Below, in pieces: positions 43,884 through 52,306 of a stretch of 64,000 nucleotides of DNA (positions are counted from its first letter, which is position 1; each line of letters begins with the position of its first letter). Source of the stretch: Balneola sp. (GTDB lineage Bacteria > Bacteroidota > Rhodothermia > Balneolales > Balneolaceae); contig RHLJ01000001.1 of NCBI GenBank assembly GCA_003712055.1, positions 434,001 through 498,000 of the forward strand, given 5' to 3'. The notes beneath the pieces were generated by a model, which made no database searches, was not told the origin of the DNA, and saw only the letters and a program-made list of their open reading frames with translations. The translations under genes were made by a program, and so were the position numbers.

Positions 43884-45298
43884 TGAAGTATCATTTTTTA
43901 ATAGCACTCTTCTTTTTTATTGGGTTATCAACCTCCCCCTTTCAAAGTAAAGCTCAAAGTATTGTTACCCTCGAGCGCTTTGAGTCGGCCAGACTTGAAA
44001 CCATAGACGGAGAACAAATTCGAAAGATTTATACAGCCAGAATGAGCCTCGGCGATGTAACTATGGTTTGTGATAGCGCCTGGCAATTTATTGATAAGAA
44101 TGAGCTACGCGCTTTTGGTAATATTCAAATAGACACTTCTACCGAGAATATCTGGACCGATACACTATACTATTATACCAACCAGGAGCTAAGCAAACTT
44201 CGTGGCAGAGTAGTTATTTTTCAGGACAGTACCACCCTGTTTGGGGAAAAAGTAGATTATAACTTTGCCACCAAAGTCGCCTATTTCAAGGAAGGGATAC
44301 GCCTTGAAGATGAGGATGGAGTGCTTACTGCTTTTCAAGGAGTCTATTTTCAAAACCAGGATAGTGCAATATTTCGAAATCATGTACAGATTTCGGACTC
44401 TGCCCAATATGCCGAAGGCGATAGTCTCTTTATCAATAGAGAGCGAGAATTTTTGCAGCTTTATAGCAATGTATTTGTAATCGACAGTACAAATAACGGG
44501 CTATTAACCGGAGATTTTCTGGAAGCCGATTCAACAGGTCGTAGATATGTAGAAGGGAATGGGTATCTGAGAAAAATAGATGCTGATTCAGCAAGCTCTG
44601 ATACCACACACATCTATGCAGAAGAACTACTCATGATCGAAAATGACTCGACATCAACAATAAGTGGATTTATAGATGTATCTGTGTGGTCTGAAAATTT
44701 CTCCTCGTTATCAGATTCATTGTTTTATGATTCACAATCAGAACTCTTTGAATTGGAGGGTAATCCAATAGCGTGGCATAAACGTATTCAGCTTTCTGGT
44801 CCATTCATAGATGTGCAACTTGATAGCAACAAAGTAAAGCTGCTCAAATCTTATATAGGAGCTTTTGCTGTGCAGGAAGATTCGGCCACCGGTCGATTAC
44901 ATCAACTAAAAGGCGATTCTTTAATAGCATTCTTTGATCAAGGGGAAGTTTCTGAAATTCTGATCCACCCCAACAGCGAGATATTATACCATACCAAAAA
45001 TGATAATGGAGATGCAGACGGGGCTATGGAAAGTACATCTCCAAGAACGATACTCTATTTTGAAAATGGCGAACTCACTCAGGCTAAAATGGGTAAAAAC
45101 CAGGGATATTTCTTACCCGAATACGCTGAGTTAGCAAGTCGCAAGCTTGATGGCTTCCAGTGGAATCCTGAATTGAGACCTCAAAAAACAGAAACCAGTC
45201 CTGCACCAAAATGGGAACCTATTCCAACAGAGAGACCTTTTGCATTGCCTACAAGGTTTGTTAATTTTCTGGAGCTCAAAGCTTCAGAGAAAAATTAA
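43883..45298 (+). CDS. OstA-like / LptA-domain outer envelope protein
   Basis: A 471-residue exported protein with a signal peptide of about 24 residues (YHFLIALFFFIGLSTSPFQS). The mature part is built from OstA/LptA-type beta-jelly-roll repeats: AFGNIQIDTSTENIWTDTL, GRVVIFQDSTTLFGEKVDY, FFRNHVQISDSAQYAEGDSL-like units and VEGNGYLRKIDADS. This fits a periplasmic LPS-bridge (LptA-like) protein, longer than E. coli LptA, common in Bacteroidota. It is coupled to lptC by a one-base overlap. No LptD barrel domain is visible. A Pro-rich tail (PAPKWEPIPTERP) ends it. Confidence 0.85.
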   Translation: MKYHFLIALFFFIGLSTSPFQSKAQSIVTLERFESARLETIDGEQIRKIYTARMSLGDVTMVCDSAWQFIDKNELRAFGNIQIDTSTENIWTDTLYYYTNQELSKLRGRVVIFQDSTTLFGEKVDYNFATKVAYFKEGIRLEDEDGVLTAFQGVYFQNQDSAIFRNHVQISDSAQYAEGDSLFINREREFLQLYSNVFVIDSTNNGLLTGDFLEADSTGRRYVEGNGYLRKIDADSASSDTTHIYAEELLMIENDSTSTISGFIDVSVWSENFSSLSDSLFYDSQSELFELEGNPIAWHKRIQLSGPFIDVQLDSNKVKLLKSYIGAFAVQEDSATGRLHQLKGDSLIAFFDQGEVSEILIHPNSEILYHTKNDNGDADGAMESTSPRTILYFENGELTQAKMGKNQGYFLPEYAELASRKLDGFQWNPELRPQKTETSPAPKWEPIPTERPFALPTRFVNFLELKASEKN

Positions 45299-45351
45299 TT
45301 TTTGTGAAAAGCTTTTTCAATTAACTTTACCAAGAACTAAATAATCAGGTC

Positions 45352-45753
45352 ATGAAGCAATTTTCAGCAACACTCTCTATTCTTTTTATGCTAGTAGTTT
45401 TAAGTTGTGAATCATCGACAGTTACTGGCAGCGAAGATGTTATTGTCATTCAAAATGTCAGTATTTCTTTAGATTCCACCTATGTATTCGGAAATGAATT
45501 CCGTGCTAATGGTACTATTACCAATAATAGTAACTCCAATATCATTCCTATTTGGTACTTAGAAGGATCTTTTTTCAGGGATGCTAATTCTTCTTTCAAA
45601 ATGGGTGGAGAGAATACTTCTTTCACTTTTTCCCTTGCACCAGATCAAACTACTGGTTGGGAATTAAGATTTAATGATTCTCAATACCCTGCCTCAAATT
45701 ACCCTGACTTTAGTGTTGGCGAACTAAGGGCTTATCGTTATGAAAGTGATTAG
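45352..45753 (+). CDS. Hypothetical lipoprotein
   Basis: A 133-residue exported protein: signal QFSATLSILFMLVVLSC with lipobox VLSC, then a strand-rich, Ser/Asn-rich mature part (NVSISLDSTYVFGNEF, GTITNNSNSNIIPIWYLEGS) resembling a small immunoglobulin-like or FxLYD-type beta-sandwich; this is a guess. It stands alone, 53 bp after ostA, with a possible own promoter (TTTG at 45301, TAACTTTA at 45322). It converges with the M15 peptidase gene across 13 bp. Function unknown. Confidence 0.66.
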   Translation: MKQFSATLSILFMLVVLSCESSTVTGSEDVIVIQNVSISLDSTYVFGNEFRANGTITNNSNSNIIPIWYLEGSFFRDANSSFKMGGENTSFTFSLAPDQTTGWELRFNDSQYPASNYPDFSVGELRAYRYESD

Positions 45754-45766
45754 AATTGATTATGAA

Positions 45767-46363
45767 CTAGACCAGCTTATGAATTGACTCCCAGGGCAAT
45801 TGAAAGTGGTGGTAATCGGGCTTGTGTACCCAACCCCCTCCCCAATCTGTAAATCCGTGCTTCTCAAAAATTTGCACTATCGGTTCTACCATCCCTTTCC
45901 GAATTGAATTTCTATTCACATAATCAATTGCGCTTGATGGAAACACGTTAATTTTCGCCTGCTTCTTATCTAATAGCATATATGGATTCTGAGCCGGATT
46001 AATATCAATGGCACAACCATAAGCATGACTACTCCAACGATCGGTATTCATTATTCTACGTCCGTTAAAGGCAGAGGAGTTATTAGCCTCCATAGAAGCA
46101 ACATCATCCCCTTTAAATTGCTCCATGGGTACGATACTATAGATTGGGAATGCAACAGAAAAAAGCTCTTCAAAAATAAGCTTCACCTGTTCAGAAATAC
46201 TATCAAGTACAATCATCGTTGAGCTATGCTCATAATCATCAAATCCAAAGTATTTAATTTCAACAACACGAAGGCGTGAGTGATGCAATGGACAATCTTC
46301 GCTCCATATATTGCCTGATTGCATGGATTGAATCTCGTTTTCTGTTAAGGATCGTATCGACAT
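45767..46363 (-). CDS. M15-family metallopeptidase (D-Ala-D-Ala / L-Ala-D-Glu peptidase-like)
   Basis: A 198-residue cell-wall peptidase-like enzyme. Zinc ligands are visible: His113 and Asp120 in SSHAYGCAIDINP (the SxHxxGxAxD motif) and His186 in DYHHFQL, with Asp183 in the DxxH element. The TDWGGGW segment fits the M15 fold (endolysin-like M15B/C). There is no signal peptide, so it is cytoplasmic or released on lysis, or it acts on recycled muropeptides. TACCTTTG at 46381-46388 could be its -7 element. It is divergent from the methyltransferase gene across a short gap. Confidence 0.88.
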   Translation of the reverse strand: MSIRSLTENEIQSMQSGNIWSEDCPLHHSRLRVVEIKYFGFDDYEHSSTMIVLDSISEQVKLIFEELFSVAFPIYSIVPMEQFKGDDVASMEANNSSAFNGRRIMNTDRWSSHAYGCAIDINPAQNPYMLLDKKQAKINVFPSSAIDYVNRNSIRKGMVEPIVQIFEKHGFTDWGGGWVHKPDYHHFQLPWESIHKLV

Positions 46364-46422
46364 CTTTTATAACTTTTGAGCAAAGGTAATCAAACTCATA
46401 CCGTATTTTGAAAGAAAACAAT

Positions 46423-47088
46423 ATGCATGATGAGGCTTTCCTAAAAGAAGTAGCTGCCCAGCTTCGAAAACCAAGCGGGGAGTTTGGGACTGAAGTTGCT
46501 CTGGCCATGAATGAAAGCAACAAAACAATGAATCTGGCTACGATCTCTGCCCTTCAGATTGAAGAAGGTAATCACATTCTGGAAATAGGAATGGGTAATG
46601 GATTTTTTGTTTCTCAAATCCTGGAGCAGGCTGATGATCTAAGATATACTGGTATAGATTATTCTGAAGATATGGTTCAACTGGCTTCTTCAGTTAACCG
46701 AGAATATATTGAAAAGGGACTAGCAGTATTTCATACTTCTCCTGCTCAACACCTTCCTGTTTCAGAGCAATCTATTGACCGATTGTTTACGATTAATACC
46801 CTTTATTTTTGGAACGATCATACTTCAATTCTCAACGAATTTAGAAGAGTAATTACCCTGGAAGGTTTATTGGTCATTTCTATTCGCCCCGAAAATTGTC
46901 TAAAAGAATATCCGAGTACCCAATTTAATTTCGAATATTACACTAATGAAAAAGTGTCCAGCTTACTAGAAGACCATGGCCTTGCGGTACAAGAGATTAT
47001 TAATAAAAAAGAGCCTGAAACAGAAGTACTGGGGAAAGTCATTATTCCTGAATATTCGATTATCATTGCCAGTATCAAAGCTACTTGA
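46423..47088 (+). CDS. Class I SAM-dependent methyltransferase
   Basis: A 221-residue methyltransferase from ATG 46423. Motif I is ILEIGMGNGFFVSQIL, motif II region YTGIDYSEDMVQLA (the acidic Asp that binds the SAM ribose), and motif IV SIDRLFTINTLYFW, all in correct order for a Rossmann-type enzyme. The rest of the sequence does not tell the substrate. A TTG at 46408 would add five residues. A DUF1080 lipoprotein gene follows 46 bp downstream. It could act on a small molecule or quinone-like substrate; that is not resolved. Confidence 0.85.
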   Translation: MHDEAFLKEVAAQLRKPSGEFGTEVALAMNESNKTMNLATISALQIEEGNHILEIGMGNGFFVSQILEQADDLRYTGIDYSEDMVQLASSVNREYIEKGLAVFHTSPAQHLPVSEQSIDRLFTINTLYFWNDHTSILNEFRRVITLEGLLVISIRPENCLKEYPSTQFNFEYYTNEKVSSLLEDHGLAVQEIINKKEPETEVLGKVIIPEYSIIIASIKAT

Positions 47089-47134
47089 AACAAAGTCCTT
47101 TTACCCTTAACCTTTTCGAAACTAAAATTGATAT

Positions 47135-47872
47135 ATGAATACCAGACACGTCCTTTCACTTCTTTTTATTTCTTTTCTGATTTCCTTTTGCGCAGATGAA
47201 CCTCAACAACAAGTAAAGGAAGTTGAAAGCGAGCCAGAATGGATTTCACTGTTTGATGGAGAAAGCTTTGAGGGGTGGAAAGAGTATAATTCTGACACCA
47301 TCAATCCAAAATGGCAAATCGAAGATGGGACTATCATTATTTCTAAAGATGGAGATGATGTAACTAAGAATACCGGCTTTGGTAAATCTATCATCACGGA
47401 ACAGCAATTCGGGAATTTTGTACTTGAGCTGGAATACAGAATGAGTCGAGGTGGAAATAGCGGTATCATGTACCATGTGGTCGAAGACCCAAAGTATAAC
47501 AACGATTTTGAAACCGCCCCTGAATACCAGTTACTGGATGACGTGAACTCTGCTTCCGAATACCTCCCCCATCGCCTCACCGCTGCAAATTATGATATGT
47601 TTGCTCCTGATACTTCCTTAAAACAACTAAACCCTCCTGGCGAGTGGAATAAAGTTCGCCTGGTATATGATAATGGGCGGGTTGAACACTGGCTAAATGA
47701 TATTAAAGTGCTGGAATTTACAGAAGGAAGTCCGCAGTGGCAGCAGGCTTATATCAAAAGTAAGTTCTCAAAACACTTTCCTGACTGGGGAAAATCAAAT
47801 ACAGGGCATATCAGTTTACAGGATCATGGGGATTATGTGGCATTTAAGAATATCCGTATTCGAGAGCTCTAG
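47135..47872 (+). CDS. DUF1080 (3-keto-disaccharide hydrolase-like) lipoprotein
   Basis: A 245-residue exported protein: signal HVLSLLFISFLISFC with lipobox LISFC. The mature part matches the DUF1080 concanavalin-like family: EWISLFDGESFEGWKEYN near the start, then GNFVLELEYRMSRGGNSGIMYHV and EYQLLDD in the centre and GHISLQDHGDYVAFKNIRIREL at the end. Some family members cleave 3-keto-glycosides; others have unknown glycan roles. Metal- and substrate-binding residues cannot be assigned by eye. It is 6 bp before the acetyltransferase gene. Confidence 0.88.
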   Translation: MNTRHVLSLLFISFLISFCADEPQQQVKEVESEPEWISLFDGESFEGWKEYNSDTINPKWQIEDGTIIISKDGDDVTKNTGFGKSIITEQQFGNFVLELEYRMSRGGNSGIMYHVVEDPKYNNDFETAPEYQLLDDVNSASEYLPHRLTAANYDMFAPDTSLKQLNPPGEWNKVRLVYDNGRVEHWLNDIKVLEFTEGSPQWQQAYIKSKFSKHFPDWGKSNTGHISLQDHGDYVAFKNIRIREL

Positions 47873-47878
47873 CCTGTT

Positions 47879-48367
47879 ATGATCAGGGAAGCCACGCTAT
47901 TGGACGCTCCGGCTATTACCAAAATCTACAATCATTACGTAGAACACTCGGGAGCAACGATGGAATACGAAACGGTTTCCTCTTCCTTCTATGAAGACAA
48001 GATAAAAAAGACATTGGATTCCGAGCAGTTTTGGCTAGTAGCAGAAAAAGATGGTGAGATAATCGGGTATGCATATTCGAGAATATGGAACCCACGAGAT
48101 GGTTATCGTTTTACCTGTGAGGTTTCCATTTATATCTCCCCTACTGTTATCACCAAAGGATGGGGCACTAAACTCTACACTGCACTATTTAACAAGCTCA
48201 AAGAAGCAGGCATGCTGGTAATCATTGCTGTGATTACTCTTCCCAATGAAGCAAGTATCGCACTACACGAGAAGTTTGGAATGAAGAAAGTAGCTCACTT
48301 CCCAAAGATGGGAATTAAGTTTGATCGATGGCTGGATGTTGGTTATTGGCAGGTTAATCTCAATTAA
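47879..48367 (+). CDS. GNAT N-acetyltransferase (phosphinothricin acetyltransferase-like)
   Basis: A 162-residue GNAT enzyme. The N-terminus REATLLDAPAITKIYNHYVEHS resembles Pat/YncA-type acetyltransferases, and ISPTVITKGWGTKLYTALFNKLKE contains the acetyl-CoA pyrophosphate loop (WGTKLY, in place of the usual RG.G.G.). The terminal FGMKKVAHFPKMGIKFDRWLDVGYW ends in the aromatic-rich strand typical of the subfamily. It probably acetylates an amino acid analogue or amine, but the substrate is unknown. It closes a plus-strand group and is followed by a REP-like palindrome. Confidence 0.85.
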   Translation: MIREATLLDAPAITKIYNHYVEHSGATMEYETVSSSFYEDKIKKTLDSEQFWLVAEKDGEIIGYAYSRIWNPRDGYRFTCEVSIYISPTVITKGWGTKLYTALFNKLKEAGMLVIIAVITLPNEASIALHEKFGMKKVAHFPKMGIKFDRWLDVGYWQVNLN

Positions 48368-48385
48368 TATTCTTTCTTTTAAATA

Positions 48386-48463
48386 GTCATTCTGAGGCTA
48401 CTGCCGAAAAATCTAATCGGATCTTTACCCAATTAGATCCTTCGCAAGTATGCTCAGGACGAC
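48386..48463. repeat. REP-like interspersed palindrome
   Basis: GTCATTCTGAG (48386-48396) and CTCAGGACGAC (48453-48463) are complementary outer arms with two G-T style mismatches, and AATCTAAT / ATTAGATCC form an inner arm. The wording GTCATTCTGAG...TTCGC resembles widespread Bacteroidota intergenic repeats. It lies between convergent genes. It differs from the element at 17426-17533. Confidence 0.6.
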
Positions 48464-48470
48464 TTTGTTT

Positions 48471-49124
48471 TTACTCAATCAACCCAAGAATAAAGGCTTT
48501 CTTAATTAAGCCAGCCGTATTTTTGACATCCAGTTTGGCCATTATATTCTTGCGATGAGTCTTTACAGTATGTTCGCTTAGAAATAAGCTCTCGGCAATT
48601 TCTTTCATGGTAAATTCTTCGGCGATTAGCCGAATTAGCTCTACTTCACGATCAGTAAGTTTTCCTGTATCATCATTAGTCGAAGTATCTAAAAGACCAG
48701 AGGAAGATTTATATCCGCTTACTATTACTTCCATAACCTCAGGACTAAATGCGAAACTGCCCATAGCAACATCTTTAATTGCTTTTTTCATTTCAGGGAA
48801 ACCAACACTTTTCAACAAATATCCCGAAATCCCACTTTCCATCAAGTGACTGATAAAGTCTTCATTAAAGTAAGTGCTAAGCATAATTATCTTAACAGAA
48901 GGATATTGACGTAATACATTTTCTGCGACTTCTACCCCATTAGGTTTTCCCATTTCTATATCCAACATAAGCACATCAGGTTGAAGCCCTGTAGCAAGGA
49001 AACGCATCACCTCCAACCCATTAGTGAAGGTACCGATAACTTCTATTTCTTCATTCCGGTTGAGTAGTACCTCAACCCCTTGAAGAAATACTTTGTGATC
49101 ATCTACAAGTACTACTTTAACCAT
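48471..49124 (-). CDS. NarL/FixJ-type response regulator
   Basis: A 217-residue two-domain regulator. The receiver domain has Asp55 as phosphoacceptor (LMLDIEMG) with acidic residues DD at 8-9 and Lys at about 105 (LLKSVG). The C-terminal LuxR helix-turn-helix (about 150-212: LTDREVELIRLIAEEFTMKE and SEHTVKTHRKNIMAKL) binds DNA. It directly follows the TPR histidine kinase gene by 1 bp on the same strand, so kinase and regulator form a cognate pair. Targets cannot be read. Start ATG is at 49124. Confidence 0.93.
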   Translation of the reverse strand: MVKVVLVDDHKVFLQGVEVLLNRNEEIEVIGTFTNGLEVMRFLATGLQPDVLMLDIEMGKPNGVEVAENVLRQYPSVKIIMLSTYFNEDFISHLMESGISGYLLKSVGFPEMKKAIKDVAMGSFAFSPEVMEVIVSGYKSSSGLLDTSTNDDTGKLTDREVELIRLIAEEFTMKEIAESLFLSEHTVKTHRKNIMAKLDVKNTAGLIKKAFILGLIE

Positions 49125-49125
49125 A

Positions 49126-51537
49126 TCAGTTTAATGTGAGTGAACTCCAAATGCCTTCTTTTTGAATGACAGGAATATGAATATCAATGGTTACACCCTT
49201 TCCTAACTCGGCCTCGAGGTTAAATTTACCACCTAATAGTTTTACCCTGTTCTCCATATTCTCCAAACCGTAACTATCCTGCCTTATACTTTCTGCTTCA
49301 ATAATGCTGGTATCAAATCCTACCCCGTTATCTTTGATCATCACATTCAATTGATTTTCTTCATCCAGGTCTAATTCTAATTCAATAAGCTCCGCTCTGG
49401 AATACTTAAGTGAATTACTTAAAGCCTCTTGAATAATCCTATATACATTCATCTCCACAAGATTATCAAGTTTCCTGTCCAGTTCAATTCTACTATTTAT
49501 CTCGATACCAAGCTTAGTAATTTTGGATAGCAGGGTCTCCAAATCCCTGGTCAAACCCTCACCAGAGGAAGTACCTTCTTTCATTTCCTTTATTAATGCA
49601 CGAACCTCTTTAAATGCATCATCCAAAAACTGATTTCCTTCAGTAAATGAAGGAAGCAATTCGGGCTGCTTTTCCTTGATATCTTCGTTTAAGGAACTAA
49701 AGTATAGTTTTACCAAAGAAAGAATACTTCCGAGGCGATCATGTAGTTCTGCAGCAAGCCTTTTTCGTTCTTTATCTTGCCCTTCCATCATTGCCGAAAT
49801 TGATTCCAGGCGCTGTTTATCTAACAAGGAGTCAATCTGGTTTTGATAAAGTGTTTCTTTTTGTGCTGAGATAATCCTCTTTTTCCTACTTCTATACTGA
49901 AACCAGGCGATGATCCCTATTACCGTACCCAGTAACGAGAATACACTAATTATAAGTGCTCTATTTTCAGCATTCCTTCGTTCAATTACCGCCTGATCCT
50001 CGGCGTTTTGAGCCCTTAAAACCTGATTCTGCGCCTCTATTTTTTCTGTTTCATATTCCGTGATTAACTCTTCAATAGCCTTTATTCGAGCAAGGTTTAC
50101 GAGGCTGTCTTTATATGCATCATAAAGTAGCTGAAAGTTATATGCGTTCTCGAAATCATTAACATCAGCGTATAGCTCAGCCAATCCAAATGATGCACTT
50201 CGCTGAATTTCTAAATACTCCGATTCGTCTGCATATTGAAGACTCCTTAAATAGTAGTTCTCCGATTGAATGGCGTTTCCCAAATAGAAATAGGTCGCAC
50301 CCAAATTATTATACACCTCAGCCAGCTTACGATGATCTTCTAATTCTTCGTACAAAGTTCCAGCCTCTAATAGGTAATCTCGTGCCTGCCTGTACTCCTT
50401 TTTTTGATTGAATAACACCCCAAGATTACTCAGAATATTTGCTCTTCGACCAGAATTATTGGTTCCTTCGACCATTTCTAGAGCCCTGTTGTAATATTTA
50501 AGCGCTGAGTCGGGTTCACTAATTTCATCAAATACTTTTCCAAGATTCTGGAAGACTTCTCCCTTTCCCTGAGGATCATCAAACTGAGTATATACCCGAA
50601 AAGCTTCTCTAAAATATTGAATGGCCTCTTCGAAATATTCTTGCTTTTCGTATACCACTCCAATGTTTAGATATTTTGAAGCCAACAGTTTACCGTCTTC
50701 CGGGCTTGATATAAGTGCAAGCTCTAAACTGGCTAGGTAATTGGATAGCGCGTTGTCATATTGTCCCCAATCGAAGTACAGATTACCAATATTATTTATC
50801 ACCATCGATAGTCCAATAGTATCTTCTGAAGCGGTTTTTATCTCTTTAAATCGTTCATAATATACCAGTGCATTTTGATAGTCGGCTTCCCCTGCAAGCC
50901 AGTTACCCATATTTAATAACGCACTTGAAAGATAGCGCTCATCTCCCAGTGTTTCTCGTATGTCAATACTGGTTTGATAACTGGCATAAGCCGAATCAGA
51001 GCTCCCATGTGCCCTATATGCATTTCCAAGATTATTAAATGATCCGGCTACTCCTCTCATATCTCCAAATGCCCTTTTCAGGCTAATACTTTGTCGGTAG
51101 TAGCCGATAGCTTCATCATACCTACCTGTGCCCCGATATAATAGTCCAATTCTGTTATAGGAATCAGCCAGTTGCTGCTGATTCCCCTTTTTCTTGCTAA
51201 GCTCGATTGCTCTCAGAAAAAAGGTTTCTGATTCATTCGTTTTACCCTGCCTGCGATATATCAAGCCAAGCAAGTCAGCCATTTCTTCATGCAGAGGAGT
51301 ATTTAATCCCAGGTTTTGTATGGAAAACCATGCTTCGTTTGCATAATAAGCAGCAGAATCTAATCGGGATGGATAAAACTCATCTGCTTTTTGAGCCTGA
51401 TACTCGATCTGAGATAAATCTTGTGCGAATAATGCCACTGGCATAACCAGCAACACTATCCCCCATATTACTCTTAAAGCCCTTGAGATGAATACTCCCC
51501 CTAATGATAAAGGGTTACTCTTCTTCGGCTTCATCAT
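49126..51537 (-). CDS. Tetratricopeptide-repeat sensor histidine kinase (HisKA_3 type)
   Basis: An 803-residue sensor kinase. An N-terminal membrane or signal segment (about 14-38, ALRVIWGIVLLVMPVALF) leads to a periplasmic or cytoplasmic array of about nine TPR units (about 50-480; repeated ALxNxGN, YYxRALE elements such as SYNRIGLLYRGTGRYDEAIG). A coiled coil and one clear membrane helix (about 522-545) follow, then the dimerisation domain with phosphoacceptor His in AAELHDRLGSILS and a HATPase domain (NSLKYSRAELIELELDLDEE, NGVGFDTSII, YGLENMENRVKLLGG). The topology suggests sensing through TPR contacts. It overlaps the small acidic gene by 23 bp. Confidence 0.92.
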   Translation of the reverse strand: MMKPKKSNPLSLGGVFISRALRVIWGIVLLVMPVALFAQDLSQIEYQAQKADEFYPSRLDSAAYYANEAWFSIQNLGLNTPLHEEMADLLGLIYRRQGKTNESETFFLRAIELSKKKGNQQQLADSYNRIGLLYRGTGRYDEAIGYYRQSISLKRAFGDMRGVAGSFNNLGNAYRAHGSSDSAYASYQTSIDIRETLGDERYLSSALLNMGNWLAGEADYQNALVYYERFKEIKTASEDTIGLSMVINNIGNLYFDWGQYDNALSNYLASLELALISSPEDGKLLASKYLNIGVVYEKQEYFEEAIQYFREAFRVYTQFDDPQGKGEVFQNLGKVFDEISEPDSALKYYNRALEMVEGTNNSGRRANILSNLGVLFNQKKEYRQARDYLLEAGTLYEELEDHRKLAEVYNNLGATYFYLGNAIQSENYYLRSLQYADESEYLEIQRSASFGLAELYADVNDFENAYNFQLLYDAYKDSLVNLARIKAIEELITEYETEKIEAQNQVLRAQNAEDQAVIERRNAENRALIISVFSLLGTVIGIIAWFQYRSRKKRIISAQKETLYQNQIDSLLDKQRLESISAMMEGQDKERKRLAAELHDRLGSILSLVKLYFSSLNEDIKEKQPELLPSFTEGNQFLDDAFKEVRALIKEMKEGTSSGEGLTRDLETLLSKITKLGIEINSRIELDRKLDNLVEMNVYRIIQEALSNSLKYSRAELIELELDLDEENQLNVMIKDNGVGFDTSIIEAESIRQDSYGLENMENRVKLLGGKFNLEAELGKGVTIDIHIPVIQKEGIWSSLTLN

Positions 51538-51871
51538 ATTTGGTTACTGTACTACCTTCATCCTCAGGATCATCTAGCCAAACCGTAACTTTTATCTGGG
51601 TATCAGGAGCTACTTTATTTTCAGGTGTGGGCAATGAAACTACCAATGGCACTACTTCCCATTGCTCTGAAGGATTTTTCTTTGGCCCATCAACATCTAC
51701 ATTAACCTGTACAAGTTTAGGATTTTCTATACTGATGGATGGCTGCTGAGATATTTTGTAATTCTTAGGAATGAATACAGCTATCCACAAAGAGTATTCA
51801 TTGGAAGTATTTTTTGTTAATCGAATATATGGTTTCAGAAGGCCCAACGATTGATCTGATTTTGAACTCAT
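51515..51871 (-). CDS. Hypothetical small acidic protein upstream of the histidine kinase
   Basis: A 118-residue soluble protein with no signal or membrane segment. It is strand-rich with alternating hydrophobic and polar residues (YSLWIAVFIPKNYKISQQPS, NVDVDGPKKNPSEQWEVVPLV) and a very acidic C-terminus (DDPEDEGSTVTKYDEAEEE). No family recognised. It overlaps the TPR kinase start by 23 bp on the same strand, so the two are probably expressed together; a role as a third, regulatory component of the two-component system is inference. Confidence 0.7.
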   Translation of the reverse strand: MSSKSDQSLGLLKPYIRLTKNTSNEYSLWIAVFIPKNYKISQQPSISIENPKLVQVNVDVDGPKKNPSEQWEVVPLVVSLPTPENKVAPDTQIKVTVWLDDPEDEGSTVTKYDEAEEE

Positions 51872-52095
51872 GACAGCAAATTTTATTAAGATTGAAGTGA
51901 TTTAGAAAAGCATATCTCTAGAATACCACAAAAGGGCTACCCATAAATACACCTTTTAGTGATGCCTTTAATATCAATTGAAGACAACTTTCTACCCGAT
52001 AGAGTTAACATACTATCCAGCAACTTTGATTACAAATCAAGATTAATAAAAGGCGTGTGAACAAGAAATTATTTTTTTAAGCGATAGAGCTTTCT

Positions 52096-52121
52096 GAATA
52101 GAGACAGAAAGAATAGAGACA
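52096..52121 (+). repeat. Short direct repeat of GAATAGAGACA
   Basis: GAATAGAGACA occurs at 52096-52106 and 52111-52121, separated by GAAA, a 15-bp period that would place both copies on nearly opposite faces of the helix. It may be a binding-site pair; function unknown. Confidence 0.4.
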
Positions 52122-52143
52122 AACATAGATTTCAATGTCCTTC

Positions 52144-52180
52144 ATTACCACCGAGGATGAATTCCGGGTGGTAATTTTTT
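52144..52180 (+). terminator. Terminator-like hairpin with T-run on the plus strand, no gene upstream
   Basis: ATTACCACC (52144-52152), 14-nt loop, GGTGGTAAT (52167-52175), followed by TTTTT. On the plus strand this is a fair rho-independent terminator, yet the plus strand has no gene upstream before 48367. It may end an unannotated small RNA or be a remnant. Confidence 0.45.
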
Positions 52181-52198
52181 ATAAAGATTTCCCGCACG

Positions 52199-52238
52199 TT
52201 AATGGTTATTGGTGAATCTCCTTTCCAATAACCATTAA
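52199..52238. repeat. 14-bp perfect inverted repeat
   Basis: TTAATGGTTATTGG (52199-52212), 12-nt spacer, CCAATAACCATTAA (52225-52238). It is far above chance. It lies about 70 bp beyond the EF-G stop codon on the minus strand, so it could end that transcript (no T-run on either strand) or be a structural RNA or regulator site. Confidence 0.6.
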
Positions 52239-52306
52239 CTAGTAACAAATAAGCTATTAAACAATTGTTGTGCTATGATCTATCTTACTTCATACACTTA
52301 ATTACC

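Larger units (their letters stand above)
51872..52306. other. 435-bp intergenic region with hairpins, no gene seen
   Basis: It separates the minus-strand kinase run from the minus-strand EF-G gene. I found no convincing open frame of useful length. It holds an 11-bp tandem repeat (52096-52121), a hairpin with T-run oriented for the plus strand (52144-52180), a 14-bp perfect inverted repeat (52199-52238), and a TATGTTTG -7-like match on the minus strand at 52120-52127. Confidence 0.6.

Noticed and set aside
45300-45322. TGAAAAGCTTTTTCA near-palindrome after ostA as a terminator
   Set aside because: No loop and no proper T-run; it may instead overlap a weak promoter of the next gene.
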